Below, piece by piece: positions 1 through 10,178 of a DNA stretch of 64,000 nt. Location of the stretch: assembly GCA_026005055.1 (NCBI GenBank), contig BPKI01000001.1:1488001-1552000 (forward strand), written 5' to 3'. The notes under the pieces are model-generated. The model was not told the DNA's origin. It saw only the letters and a program-made list of their open reading frames with translations, and did no database searches. This DNA comes from Lysobacterales bacterium. GTDB taxonomy: Bacteria > Pseudomonadota > Gammaproteobacteria > Xanthomonadales > BPKI01. The number at the start of each line of letters is the position of its first letter. Position 1 is the stretch's first letter. Position numbers and translations under genes: made by a program.

Positions 1-422
1 AGAAACAGCGTCAGCTCGAACGGGAACTCGAGCGGCTCAAGCTTCGCCTTGCCGCCGGTTCGCTCGAAGAGATGGCTCGTCGCGCGCTCGAGCTCGGCGG
101 TGTCAAGGTTCTCGCCGCCCGTCTCCCCGAGCTCGATGCGCGTGGCTTACGGGAGGCGGCGGATCGGCTGCGCGAGCGCTTGCGGCCGAACTTCGCGCTC
201 GCTCTGGTCTCGGCGCAGGACGGCCGCGCCTCGGTGGTGGTCGCGGCCGAGGGCGACCCGCGGCTCGATGCCGGCAGCCTGATCAGACAGCTGCTCGCGC
301 CGATTGGCGGCAAGGGCGGCGGACGGCGCGAACTGGCGCAAGGGGGCGGTAGTGACGGGCCGGCGCTCGACCGGGCTCTGGAAGGATTCCCGCAGCTGGT
401 CGAAATGATGCTCGCAGAGTGA
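1..422 (+). CDS. alaS: Alanyl-tRNA synthetase, C-terminal end (5' truncated)
   Basis: This is the last 139 codons of alanyl-tRNA synthetase, cut by the left edge of the window; reading starts in frame at base 3. AlaS charges tRNA-Ala in the cytoplasm. What remains is the end of the Leu/Glu/Arg-rich coiled coil followed by the C-terminal DHHA1-type C-Ala domain: an ELGGVKVLAARL strand, a stretch near LALVSAQDGRASVVVA, and a glycine-rich GGKGGGRRELAQGGG loop, which is characteristic of AlaS tails. csrA follows 190 bp downstream, the usual alaS-csrA order in gammaproteobacteria. The catalytic and editing domains lie outside the window, so only the family and the end of the gene can be judged. 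Confidence 0.93.
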   Translation, partial: KQRQLERELERLKLRLAAGSLEEMARRALELGGVKVLAARLPELDARGLREAADRLRERLRPNFALALVSAQDGRASVVVAAEGDPRLDAGSLIRQLLAPIGGKGGGRRELAQGGGSDGPALDRALEGFPQLVEMMLAE

Positions 423-434
423 ACGCGGCAAACA

Positions 435-463
435 TTGCAAGCATCCGATACGCGCCCTAATAT
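435..463 (+). promoter_or_regulatory. Sigma-70-type promoter for csrA
   Basis: TTGCAA (435-440) and TAATAT (458-463) are separated by 17 bp. This would start transcription near base 470 and give csrA an untranslated leader of about 140 nt. The element lies just after the alaS stop. Confidence 0.6.
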
Positions 464-612
464 GCCAACAATATGACATTTCGTAAGCGCGGAAATTCGC
501 GACCGCGCCTGTTTCGTTCGGTGGTGGCGGATGTCTGCCCTAGAGCCGGAGGGCGGGGCGCAGGGATCCGTTGGGGGAGCGGTCCATATCACAGGAAACC
601 GGAGCATTCAGA

Positions 613-828
613 ATGTTGATTCTTACCAGACGCGTTGGAGAGACCCTGATGATCGGCGATGAGGTCACCGTCACCGTCCTCGGGGTGAAGGGCAATCAAG
701 TGCGGATCGGCATCAATGCGCCGCGCGAGGTCGCGGTACACCGCGAGGAGATCTACCGAAGAATCAAGGCCGAGGCGAGCGCCGCGCAACGAAGCGAGCT
801 GAGCCTCGCTCCCCCCGGCGAGTCCTGA
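613..828 (+). CDS. csrA: Carbon storage regulator CsrA
   Basis: A 71-residue protein nearly identical to known CsrA over its first 55 residues ([16 protein letters not shown] at the start, [20 protein letters not shown] in the middle). CsrA is a homodimeric RNA-binding protein that binds GGA motifs in mRNA leaders, usually blocking the ribosome binding site. The RNA-contacting Leu4/Arg6/Arg7 and the Arg44-equivalent in the VHRE segment are present. The ATG at 613 was chosen because a GGAG lies 8 nt upstream and the conserved sequence starts there; an upstream in-frame TTG at 571 would add unconserved residues. Two GGA triplets in the last 20 nt of the leader (GGAAACCGGAG) fit the autoregulation known for csrA, but this is inference. 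The tail after residue 57 is longer and more variable than in E. coli. Confidence 0.97.
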   Translation: MLILTRRVGETLMIGDEVTVTVLGVKGNQVRIGINAPREVAVHREEIYRRIKAEASAAQRSELSLAPPGES

Positions 829-830
829 GG

Positions 831-859
831 TTTACGGCGTCGGCGCGGAACGCTAAGCT
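831..859 (+). promoter_or_regulatory. Probable promoter for tRNA-Ser
   Basis: TTTACG (831-836) and TAAGCT (854-859) with a 17-bp spacer lie 27 bp upstream of the tRNA, immediately after the csrA stop. Confidence 0.45.
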
Positions 860-885
860 TCCGGCTTCCGTCGCAAGCGGATTGC

Positions 886-978
886 GGAGAGATGGCCGAG
901 TGGTCGAAGGCGCTCCCCTGCTAAGGGAGTATGGGGCCAAAAGCCTCATCGAGGGTTCGAATCCCTCTCTCTCCGCCA
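886..978 (+). tRNA. tRNA-Ser(GCT)
   Basis: A 93-nt class II tRNA. The acceptor arm GGAGAGA pairs with TCTCTCC, followed by G and an encoded CCA. The anticodon stem CTCCC/GGGAG encloses the loop CTGCTAA, giving anticodon GCT. A long variable arm and a GGTTCGAAT T-loop are present, as expected for serine tRNAs. Confidence 0.97.
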
Positions 979-1018
979 GTATCACCATGTCGACGAGGAC
1001 GAGACACGGCGACCGCCC

Positions 1019-1047
1019 TTGACGCTGCGCTGAGGTCTGTTCAGAAT
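1019..1047 (+). promoter_or_regulatory. Promoter for tRNA-Arg(ACG)
   Basis: TTGACG (1019-1024), a 17-bp spacer and CAGAAT (1042-1047) end 13 bp before the tRNA. This is a close match to the sigma-70 consensus, so this tRNA is probably transcribed separately from tRNA-Ser as well as by read-through. Confidence 0.6.
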
Positions 1048-1060
1048 CTTCGGTCTGCGC

Positions 1061-1137
1061 GCGCCCGTAGCTCAGTTGGATAGAGTACCAGGCTACGAAC
1101 TTGGTGGTCGGAGGTTCGAATCCTTCCGGGCGCGCCA
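1061..1137 (+). tRNA. tRNA-Arg(ACG)
   Basis: A 77-nt tRNA. The acceptor GCGCCCG pairs with CGGGCGC, then G and an encoded CCA. The anticodon stem CCAGG/CTTGG encloses CTACGAA, so the anticodon is ACG. Arginine tRNAs with A34 are edited to inosine by TadA to read CGU, CGC and CGA. Confidence 0.97.
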
Positions 1138-1140
1138 ACA

Positions 1141-1175
1141 AAAAAACGCCGGCTGGGTTCCAGCCGGCGTTTTTC
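1141..1175 (+). terminator. Bidirectional Rho-independent terminator
   Basis: CGCCGGCTGG (1147-1156), loop GTT, then CCAGCCGGCG (1160-1169): a perfect 10-bp GC-rich stem. It is preceded by six A and followed by five T, so it can act on both strands. It separates tRNA-Arg from the convergent end of acnA. Confidence 0.92.
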
Positions 1176-1200
1176 CTTTGCGCGCTGCCGGCCTTCCCGC

Positions 1201-3885
<2,685 letters not shown>

Positions 3886-3926
3886 GTTGGCCTCCAGGCT
3901 GGCTTTTGAAAGCGAGCGAACGCGCC

Positions 3927-3932
3927 ATTATG
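3927..3932 (-). promoter_or_regulatory. Possible -10 element for acnA
   Basis: On the minus strand CATAAT (complement of 3927-3932) lies about 42 bp before the acnA ATG. I see no convincing -35 at the right distance, so this is only a candidate. Confidence 0.3.
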
Positions 3933-3960
3933 CCCCGGAGCGGCAATGGTCGTGCCGCGC

Positions 3961-3969
3961 TGCTAGAAT
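3961..3969 (+). promoter_or_regulatory. Extended -10 element for the iscA-like gene
   Basis: TGC followed by TAGAAT forms an extended -10. If used, transcription would start about 3 nt before the ATG at 3979, giving an almost leaderless mRNA. Confidence 0.35.
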
Positions 3970-3978
3970 CCGAGGATC

Positions 3979-4326
3979 ATGAACGAGATCGTGCGTCTGA
4001 CGCCCGCGGCCCTCGCGCGGGTGCAAAAGCTGCTCTCCGGGAAAGCGCAGACCGCCGCGCTGCGCTTCGGCGTTCGCAAGGCCGGATGCTCGGGCCACGC
4101 CTACCGCATGGAGCTTTGCGAGGGGCCCTCGCCTGGCGATGTCCTCGTCGAGCAAGAGGGAGTCCGCATCCTGATCGATGCCGAGAGCCTGCCGATGGTT
4201 CGCGGCACCGAAATCGACTTCGAGCGCCAGAACTTTGGCGAGCGTTTCGTCTTCCGCAACCCCAACGTCACCGCCGAGTGCGGCTGCGGCGAGAGCTTCA
4301 CGACCCGACCGGAGTTCGCACGGTGA
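3979..4326 (+). CDS. A-type iron-sulfur cluster carrier (IscA/ErpA/SufA family)
   Basis: A 115-residue HesB-domain protein. A-type carriers bind an Fe-S cluster and hand it to apo-enzymes. The three conserved cysteines are present: Cys37 in KAGCSGHAY, and Cys101 and Cys103 in ECGCGESF. It stands alone, without isc or suf genes nearby, and is divergent from acnA, so a role in supplying aconitase is plausible but inferred. The sequence does not decide between IscA, ErpA and SufA, so no symbol is given. Its stop overlaps the GTG of the next gene, so the two are probably co-translated. Confidence 0.9.
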   Translation: MNEIVRLTPAALARVQKLLSGKAQTAALRFGVRKAGCSGHAYRMELCEGPSPGDVLVEQEGVRILIDAESLPMVRGTEIDFERQNFGERFVFRNPNVTAECGCGESFTTRPEFAR

Positions 4327-6131
4327 GGGGGAGGGCGCTTTCGGTCCTCGCCTCGCTGGGCGTGCTGCTGCTCGTGGGCGCTTGCGCCGGCCCGGCGCGG
4401 GTCGGTGCCGATTCGGCTAAGGAGGAGGCGCGGGCGGCGCTCCATCGCCTCTTCGCCGAGGAGTGGGAGCGCAGCCTCGTCGAAAATCCGGTCGCGGCCT
4501 CGCTTCGAGGCGAGCGACGTTTCGATGATCGTTGGGGAGATCTCTCGCTTTCCGCTTACGCTGCCCGCGCCGAGGCCGATCAGCGGGCGCTCGAACGGTT
4601 GCGGGCGATTCCGACCGATCGACTCTCCGAGCGCGATCGGATCAGCGCCGAGCTTTTCGCTTGGATGCTCGAGGACCGCCTGGCAGCGTACCGTTTCGGT
4701 GCGCACCTCGTTCCGCTCAACCAGCGCGGCGGGATTCAGACCCTCGACACGCTGGGCGACAGTCTGCCGTTCTCCGACGAGACGGCCTATCGCGCCTGGA
4801 TCGCGCGTCTTTCGGCCTTCGATCGCCTGAGCGAGCAGACCATCGCCCTGATGCGCGAGGGCATGCGTCGCGGGGTGATGCCGCCGAAGATCGTGATGCA
4901 GCGCATCCCCGCTCAGCTTCAAGCACAGCTCGTCGCGAACCCCCGGGAGAGCCGCTTCTATCGGCCTTTCACGCGGATGCCTGCGAGCATTTCAGGCGAG
5001 CTCGCCGAGGCCTTGCGGGCGGAAGGCGAGCGGGCGATCGCCGAGGTGGTGCTTCCTGCGCTCCGGCGCTTCCACGATTTCTTCCTCGCCGAATATCTGC
5101 CGTCGTGTCGCGAGGGCATCGCGATCCGCGACATTCCCGATGGCGAGGCGTATTACCGCCATCTCGTCCGTCGCTACACGACCACCGAGCTCAGCCCCGA
5201 GGAGGTCCACGCGATCGGGTTGGCCGAGGTGCAGCGCATCCGCGCGGAGATGGAGCGGGTACGGGAACAGGTGGGTTTTCCTGGCGATCTCGCCGCCTTC
5301 ATCGAGTACCTGCGCAGCGATCCGCGCTTCTACCATCGCGATTCCGAGGAACTCTTCCAAGCCTACCTCGCGATCAGCAAGCGCATCGACGGAGAGCTGC
5401 TCAAGGTCTTTCGTCCGGACAGCCTGCCGCGCACGCCCTACGGGCTCAAGCCCATCCCCGAGCACGTCGCACCCGATACCACCACCGCGTATTACATGCC
5501 GCCTTCGGCCGATGGGCGTCGGCCCGGTCTTTACTACGTCAACCTCTATCGACCGGAAACGCGCCCGAAGTACGAGATGATGGCGCTCTCGATCCACGAG
5601 GCGGTTCCGGGCCATCATCTGCAAATCGCGCGCGCGCTCGAGCTCAAGGACCTCCCGCCTTTCCGCCGTCATCTGGACATGACCGCCTACGTGGAGGGCT
5701 GGGCGCTCTACAGCGAGAAACTGGGGCATGAAATGGGTCTTTATCAGGACCCCTTCGATCACTTCGGACAGCTCACCTACGACATGTGGCGGGCGGTGAG
5801 GCTGGTCGTGGATACGGGGATGCACCATCTCGGCTGGAGCCGCGAGCAAGCGATCGCCTTCTTCCGCGAGCATGCCGCCAAGAGCGAGGCCGACATCGTC
5901 AACGAGATCGATCGCTACATCGCTTGGCCGGGGCAGGCGCTCGCCTACAAGATCGGGGAGCTTGAGATTCTGAAGCTCCGCCGCGAGGCCGAGAAGGCGC
6001 TCGGACCCCGCTTCGATTTGCGCGATTTCCATGAAGTGGTGCTCGCCGAAGGGCCGCTGCCCCTGTCTCTCCTCGCGCAGCGGGTGCGACACTGGATCCG
6101 CGAGACCGAGCGCGCAGCGGCCGCCCCCTGA
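4323..6131 (+). CDS. DUF885-family putative metallopeptidase lipoprotein
   Basis: A 602-residue protein starting at GTG 4323, which overlaps the previous stop (GTGA). The N-terminus is a lipoprotein signal: Arg-rich start, hydrophobic run, then lipobox VGAC, so it should be anchored in the cell envelope. The rest matches the DUF885 family: a long helical body, an HEAVPGHH motif at residues 425-432 resembling the HExxH zinc site of zincins, and the downstream EGWALYSEKLG segment typical of the family. Members are annotated as putative M1-like or carboxypeptidase-like metallopeptidases; few are characterised. Longer in-frame extensions upstream run through the iscA-like gene and were rejected because the signal peptide begins here. 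Confidence 0.88.
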   Translation: MRGRALSVLASLGVLLLVGACAGPARVGADSAKEEARAALHRLFAEEWERSLVENPVAASLRGERRFDDRWGDLSLSAYAARAEADQRALERLRAIPTDRLSERDRISAELFAWMLEDRLAAYRFGAHLVPLNQRGGIQTLDTLGDSLPFSDETAYRAWIARLSAFDRLSEQTIALMREGMRRGVMPPKIVMQRIPAQLQAQLVANPRESRFYRPFTRMPASISGELAEALRAEGERAIAEVVLPALRRFHDFFLAEYLPSCREGIAIRDIPDGEAYYRHLVRRYTTTELSPEEVHAIGLAEVQRIRAEMERVREQVGFPGDLAAFIEYLRSDPRFYHRDSEELFQAYLAISKRIDGELLKVFRPDSLPRTPYGLKPIPEHVAPDTTTAYYMPPSADGRRPGLYYVNLYRPETRPKYEMMALSIHEAVPGHHLQIARALELKDLPPFRRHLDMTAYVEGWALYSEKLGHEMGLYQDPFDHFGQLTYDMWRAVRLVVDTGMHHLGWSREQAIAFFREHAAKSEADIVNEIDRYIAWPGQALAYKIGELEILKLRREAEKALGPRFDLRDFHEVVLAEGPLPLSLLAQRVRHWIRETERAAAAP

Positions 6132-6139
6132 AGGCGCTC

Positions 6140-6280
6140 TTGCTCGTCCGGCTTAGGGGCTGGCACAATATGGGGCTTTCCGCCCCATCGGGGCGGATCG
6201 ACTCGCCCCACCGGAGGGTTCCCGGGGGGCTGGCCCATGCCCGGCGCTGGTGCCGGGCGGTCTAACCAGGAGTCCTCGAA
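6140..6280 (+). promoter_or_regulatory. Promoter and structured leader of the rpsF operon
   Basis: TTGCTC (6140-6145), 18 bp and CACAAT (6164-6169) form a candidate promoter. The leader then holds two perfect hairpins: CGCCCC/GGGGCG (6181-6195, loop ATC) and GCCCGGC/GCCGGGC (6239-6258, loop GCTGGT), with a CCGGAGGG stretch between them. In many bacteria the S6:S18 complex binds a structured rpsF leader carrying a CCG box to repress its own operon. The position fits, but I could not match the published consensus. Confidence 0.45.
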
Positions 6281-6715
6281 GTGCGTCACTACGAAATCGT
6301 TTTCCTGGTCCACCCCGACCAGAGCGAGCAGGTGCCGGCGATGATCGAACGGTACCGCAACATCATCGAAAGCGACGGCGGCCGCATCCATCGCCTCGAG
6401 GATTGGGGGCGTCGTCAGCTCGCCTATCCGATCCAGCACCTTCACAAAGCGCATTACGTGTTGATGAACATCGAATGCAGTCAGAAGGTGCTCTCCGACC
6501 TGGTCGACGGCTTCCGCTTCAACGATGCGGTGCTGCGGCATCTGGTCATCCGCCGCGAGGGACCGATCACCGAGCAGTCGCCGATCGCGAAGGCCAAGGA
6601 AGAGAAGGACAGCCGCGAGGCGCGCGAGCGGGCGCGTTACGGCGAGGGCGACGAGACGGCGATGGAGGAACCCGAGCTCGAGACGTCCGAGCGCGGTGAA
6701 TCGGAAGCGCCTTGA
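6281..6715 (+). CDS. rpsF: 30S ribosomal protein S6
   Basis: A 144-residue S6 protein of the small-subunit platform, which pairs with S18. The first 100 residues carry the family hallmarks ([47 protein letters not shown]). The tail is Glu/Lys/Arg-rich and acidic; glutamate-rich tails occur in S6, where RimK can add further Glu, but RimK is not in the window. The start is GTG with AGGAG 8 nt upstream. It is the first gene of an rpsF-rpsR-rplI run; priB, present between them in enterobacteria, is absent. Confidence 0.97.
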   Translation: MRHYEIVFLVHPDQSEQVPAMIERYRNIIESDGGRIHRLEDWGRRQLAYPIQHLHKAHYVLMNIECSQKVLSDLVDGFRFNDAVLRHLVIRREGPITEQSPIAKAKEEKDSREARERARYGEGDETAMEEPELETSERGESEAP

Positions 6716-6735
6716 TCGGATCCGGAGGTCGAACC

Positions 6736-6960
6736 ATGAACAGTTTTTTCCGCCGCCGTAAGCTCCCGGCGATCTCTCCCGAAGCCGCCGGGGAAATCGA
6801 TTACAAGGATCTCGCCACCCTCAAGCAGTTCCTGAGCGAGACGCACAAGATCATGCCCAGCCGACTGAGCGGGATTCGCGCCAAGCAGCAGCGGCAGCTC
6901 GCGCTCGCGGTCAAGCGGGCCCGCTTCCTCGCGCTGTTGCCGTACTGCGACAATCACTGA
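6736..6960 (+). CDS. rpsR: 30S ribosomal protein S18
   Basis: A 74-residue S18. The core [15 protein letters not shown], the [18 protein letters not shown] segment and the final [12 protein letters not shown] are diagnostic. The ATG at 6736 follows GGAGG by 6 nt; an upstream in-frame start at 6712 would add eight unconserved residues. It lies 20 bp after rpsF and 17 bp before rplI. Confidence 0.98.
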   Translation: MNSFFRRRKLPAISPEAAGEIDYKDLATLKQFLSETHKIMPSRLSGIRAKQQRQLALAVKRARFLALLPYCDNH

Positions 6961-6977
6961 GGCGGAGGGCCGAACGC

Positions 6978-7430
6978 ATGGAACTCATCTTGCTCCAGAA
7001 GGTGCACAAGCTGGGCGATCTCGGCGACCGCGTTCGCGTGCGGCCGGGCTATGGGCGCAACTATCTCATCCCGAAGGGTTTGGCCGTGCCGGCCACGCCC
7101 GAGAACATCGCCTTTTTCGAGCAGAAGCGCGCCGAATACGAGCAGCGCGCGCGCGATTTGCTCGCCCTCGCCGAGGCGCGCAAGGCGGCGATCGAGGGTG
7201 TCGAGGTCACGATCGCGGCGAATGCGAGCACCGAGGGCAAGCTTTATGGCTCGGTCGGCCCGCGCGATGTGGCGCATGCGCTCGCCGAACTCGGCCATAG
7301 CGTCGACAAGTCGGAAATCCACTTCGAGGAAGGCGGAGTGGTTCGGCAGATCGGCGAGTACAAGGCCGTGATTCGGCTGCACGCCGACGTCCGAGCCGAG
7401 ATCCGCGTCCGCGTGGTGGCGGAGAGCTGA
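6978..7430 (+). CDS. rplI: 50S ribosomal protein L9
   Basis: A 150-residue L9 with both domains. The N-terminal rRNA-binding domain (MELILLQKVHKLGDLGDRVRVRPGYGRNYL) is joined by a long Ala/Glu/Arg helix to the C-terminal domain containing GKLYGSVGPRDVAHAL. It is the third gene of the S6-S18-L9 operon. A GC hairpin without a T-tract (GCCCCG/CGGGGC, 7433-7448) follows the stop. Confidence 0.98.
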   Translation: MELILLQKVHKLGDLGDRVRVRPGYGRNYLIPKGLAVPATPENIAFFEQKRAEYEQRARDLLALAEARKAAIEGVEVTIAANASTEGKLYGSVGPRDVAHALAELGHSVDKSEIHFEEGGVVRQIGEYKAVIRLHADVRAEIRVRVVAES

Positions 7431-7692
7431 GCGCCCCGGAGTCGGGGCCTCGAGCGCAAGAAGCAGACGGCGCGGGTCGCGAAAAGGCGCGAGCGGTCGC
7501 TCCGCGGGGCGCCGTTCGAGCGGTGCTCGCCAGTCTCAGGTTTTGAGACCCTCGGCGGGCAAGCTCTGAGTGGTGCGGTGCTCCGCTCGTCGCCGCACAG
7601 CTTCTCCCCAAGCTTATCCCCAATGCGAGCTCGGCAAGGGGCCTATGATCGAGCGCCCGTTCGGACCGAGGAGTGAGCGAGTGGAGCGTTTC
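7431..7692 (+). other. rplI-dnaB intergenic region with hairpins and a tandem repeat
   Basis: No gene is seen in these 262 bp. They hold a GC hairpin just after rplI (7433-7448), a second hairpin GTCTCA/TGAGAC with loop GGTTT (7533-7549), and two adjacent 12-mers, CTTCTCCCCAAG (7601-7612) and CTTATCCCCAAT (7613-7624). TTATCCCCA differs at one position from the DnaA-box consensus TTATCCACA. TATGAT at 7644-7649 could be the -10 of a dnaB promoter, but no good -35 is visible. Confidence 0.5.
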
Positions 7693-9069
7693 ATGAGCGC
7701 ACGCGCCGGCGGCAGCGTTCAAGCCTTGCGTGTGCCGCCGCATGCGATCGAAGCCGAGGAAGCCGTACTCGGCGGGCTCATGCTCACCGAGCGGGCTTGG
7801 GACGAAGTCGCCGATTTGCTCCGCGAGGAGGATTTCTACCGCCACGAGCACCGCCTGATCTTCCGCGCCGTGGCCGATTTGGCGAGGCAGCGGCGGCCTG
7901 CCGATGCGGTCACGGTCATCGATCATCTGCGCTCCCTCGAGCTGCTCGAGGAGGCGGGCGGCCGCGATTATGTGGTGGAACTCGCCGCCGGCGCGGTGAG
8001 CGCGGCCAACATCCGCGCCTACGCGGAAATCGTGCGCGAGAAAGCATTGCTGCGAAGGCTGATCGAGGTCGGCACTCGCACCCTCGACATGGCCTTCGGC
8101 CCCGACGGCCGCAGCGCGCGGGAGATCGTGGAGGCGGTCGAGCAGGAGATTTATGCGCTCTCCGAAGGCGGCGAGCGGCAGAAAGCCTATCTCGACATGC
8201 GCCAGGCGGTCACCGAGGCTTTCCGTCTGATCGAGGAGCGTGCCGCCTCCAATCGTCCGATCAGCGGGCTGCCCACTGGCTTCCACGACCTCGATCAGCG
8301 CACCTCCGGTCTGCACGGCGGCGATCTGATCATCGTGGCCGCCCGCCCGAGCATGGGCAAGACCGCGTTCGCCCTCAACATCGCCGAACACGCCGCGCTC
8401 TCCGAAAGCCGCACGCCGGTGGCTATCTTCAGCATGGAAATGTCGGCGGTGCAGATCACCATGCGTCTGCTCTCGTCGAATGGGAGGATCGATCAGTCAC
8501 GGCTTCGCAATGGGCGCCTCGAGAGCGAGGATTGGCCGCGGCTGACGGCGGCGGTTCGCTTGCTCAGCCGGGCGCCCATCTACATCGACGAAACGCCGAG
8601 CCTCTCGCCGCTCGAGTTGCGGGCGCGCGCACGCAGGCTCAAGGCCTCGCAGAAGATCGGCTTGATCGTGGTCGATTATCTGCAGCTCATGCAGGTGCCG
8701 GGCACACGCGAGAACCGGGCCACCGAGATTTCCGAGATCTCGCGCTCGCTGAAGGCGCTGGCCAAGGAGCTCGACGTTCCGGTGATCGCCCTCTCGCAGC
8801 TCAACCGTCAGCTCGAGACCCGTCAGGACAAACGTCCGGTGATGGCCGATCTGCGCGAGTCTGGAGCGATCGAGCAGGATGCCGATCTCATCCTGTTCAT
8901 CTACCGCGACGAGTACTATCACGAGGACAGCAGCGAGCGCGGCATCGCTGAGATCATCATCGGCAAACACCGCAATGGTCCCACCGGCACGGTGAAGCTG
9001 CTCTTCCGCAACGTTTTCACCCGCTTCGACAACCTCGCGCGCGAGGACGAGCCAGGAGGGCTTCGTTGA
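7693..9069 (+). CDS. dnaB: Replicative DNA helicase
   Basis: A 458-residue hexameric helicase that unwinds DNA ahead of the fork. The N-terminal domain begins LRVPPHAIEAEEAVLGGLML. The RecA-like motor carries the Walker A-type ARPSMGKTAF (Lys223), IGLIVVDYLQLM (motif H2), ISRSLKALAKEL and the RESGAIEQDADLI segment. The start is uncertain: ATG 7693 (GGAG 6 nt upstream), GTG 7681 (GAGGAG 7 nt upstream) and ATG 7645 are all in frame; 7693 was chosen because conserved sequence starts soon after. Its stop overlaps the TTG of alr, the classic dnaB-alr pair. Confidence 0.96.
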   Translation: MSARAGGSVQALRVPPHAIEAEEAVLGGLMLTERAWDEVADLLREEDFYRHEHRLIFRAVADLARQRRPADAVTVIDHLRSLELLEEAGGRDYVVELAAGAVSAANIRAYAEIVREKALLRRLIEVGTRTLDMAFGPDGRSAREIVEAVEQEIYALSEGGERQKAYLDMRQAVTEAFRLIEERAASNRPISGLPTGFHDLDQRTSGLHGGDLIIVAARPSMGKTAFALNIAEHAALSESRTPVAIFSMEMSAVQITMRLLSSNGRIDQSRLRNGRLESEDWPRLTAAVRLLSRAPIYIDETPSLSPLELRARARRLKASQKIGLIVVDYLQLMQVPGTRENRATEISEISRSLKALAKELDVPVIALSQLNRQLETRQDKRPVMADLRESGAIEQDADLILFIYRDEYYHEDSSERGIAEIIIGKHRNGPTGTVKLLFRNVFTRFDNLAREDEPGGLR

Positions 9070-10178
9070 GCCGCGGCGTGGAAGCACTGCTCGACCTCGA
9101 AGCGCTGCGCCACAACCTGGGCGTGGCGCGCAGGATGGCGCCGGCGGCCGAGCTGATGGCCGTGGTCAAGGCGGAAGCCTACGGACATGGTCTGGAACGG
9201 GTGGCGATGGAACTCGCCGGCCGGGTGGAGCTTTTCGGAGTCGCCTCGCTCGAAGATGCCAAGCGGCTGCGCGCAGCGGGGTTGCGCGAGCGCATCGTTC
9301 TGCTTTCCGGTGTCCAGGACGAGGCCGATGCCGAGCGCGCGCAGGCGCTGGCCGCCGAGCAGGTGGTGCACGACGCCTCGCAGCTCTCCTGGTTCCGCCG
9401 CGCGCGCGGCCCGCGACTGCCGGTCTGGCTCAAGATCGATACCGGGATGAATCGCCTGGGATTCCGCCCCGAGAGCGTCGAAGAGGCCTGGGACGTCCTG
9501 CGCCGCTCGCCGGCCGTGAGCGAGATCGTCTGGATGACCCATCTCGCGAGTTCGGACCTGGTCGAGGATCCGAGCACCCCTCGGCAACTCTCGCGCTTCG
9601 CGGCCTCGATCGGCGAGCGCTCGGGCGTGCGTTCGGTCGCCAACTCGGCGGCGGTGCTGGCCTGGCCAGAGACGCGCTCGGGGATCGTCCGCGTCGGTGG
9701 GATGCTCTACGGTCTGGTGGTGGTGCCCGGGCGCTGTGGGGCTGACTACGGCCTGAGGCCGGTGATGACCCTGCGCGCCCGGCTGATCGCCCGTCGCCTC
9801 GCTCGCCGCGGCGAGCGGGTGGGCTATGGAGGGCATTTCCTCTGCCCCGAGGACATGCCGCTTGGGATCGCCGCGGTCGGCTATGGGGATGGCTATCCCC
9901 GGCATTTGCCGAGCGGGGCGCCGGTGCTGGTGGGCGATCGCTTGTGCGCGCTCGCCGGCCGTGTCTCCATGGACCTCATCGCCATCGATCTGCGAGCCGC
10001 CCCCGAGGCGCGGGTCGGCGAGACGGTCACGCTCTGGGGGCCGGCGCTTCCGGCGGAGCGGGTGGCGGAGGCGGCGGGCACCATCGCCTACGAGCTCACC
10101 TGCGGCATCACGCGGCGGGTGCGTTTTGTCGCCGAGAGAGCCTCGCCCGCCGCCGAGCGCCGACATGTGCCGGCTTGA
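9066..10178 (+). CDS. alr: Alanine racemase
   Basis: A 370-residue PLP enzyme interconverting L- and D-alanine for peptidoglycan. The PLP lysine Lys35 is in VVKAEAYGHG. The catalytic tyrosine Tyr254 is in VGYGGHF, and the KIDTGMNRLGF and GYGDGYPRHL segments are typical. It starts at TTG 9066 inside the dnaB stop, with AGGAGG 6 nt upstream; a GTG at 9078 is the alternative. The 3' end overlaps the next gene by 14 nt, so the trio dnaB-alr-DUF455 is probably one transcript. Confidence 0.97.
   Translation: MSRGVEALLDLEALRHNLGVARRMAPAAELMAVVKAEAYGHGLERVAMELAGRVELFGVASLEDAKRLRAAGLRERIVLLSGVQDEADAERAQALAAEQVVHDASQLSWFRRARGPRLPVWLKIDTGMNRLGFRPESVEEAWDVLRRSPAVSEIVWMTHLASSDLVEDPSTPRQLSRFAASIGERSGVRSVANSAAVLAWPETRSGIVRVGGMLYGLVVVPGRCGADYGLRPVMTLRARLIARRLARRGERVGYGGHFLCPEDMPLGIAAVGYGDGYPRHLPSGAPVLVGDRLCALAGRVSMDLIAIDLRAAPEARVGETVTLWGPALPAERVAEAAGTIAYELTCGITRRVRFVAERASPAAERRHVPA

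Noticed and set aside
4323-6131. DUF885 protein as a classical M1 aminopeptidase
   Set aside because: The HEAVPGHH motif is DUF885-like; the GxMEN motif of M1 enzymes is absent.
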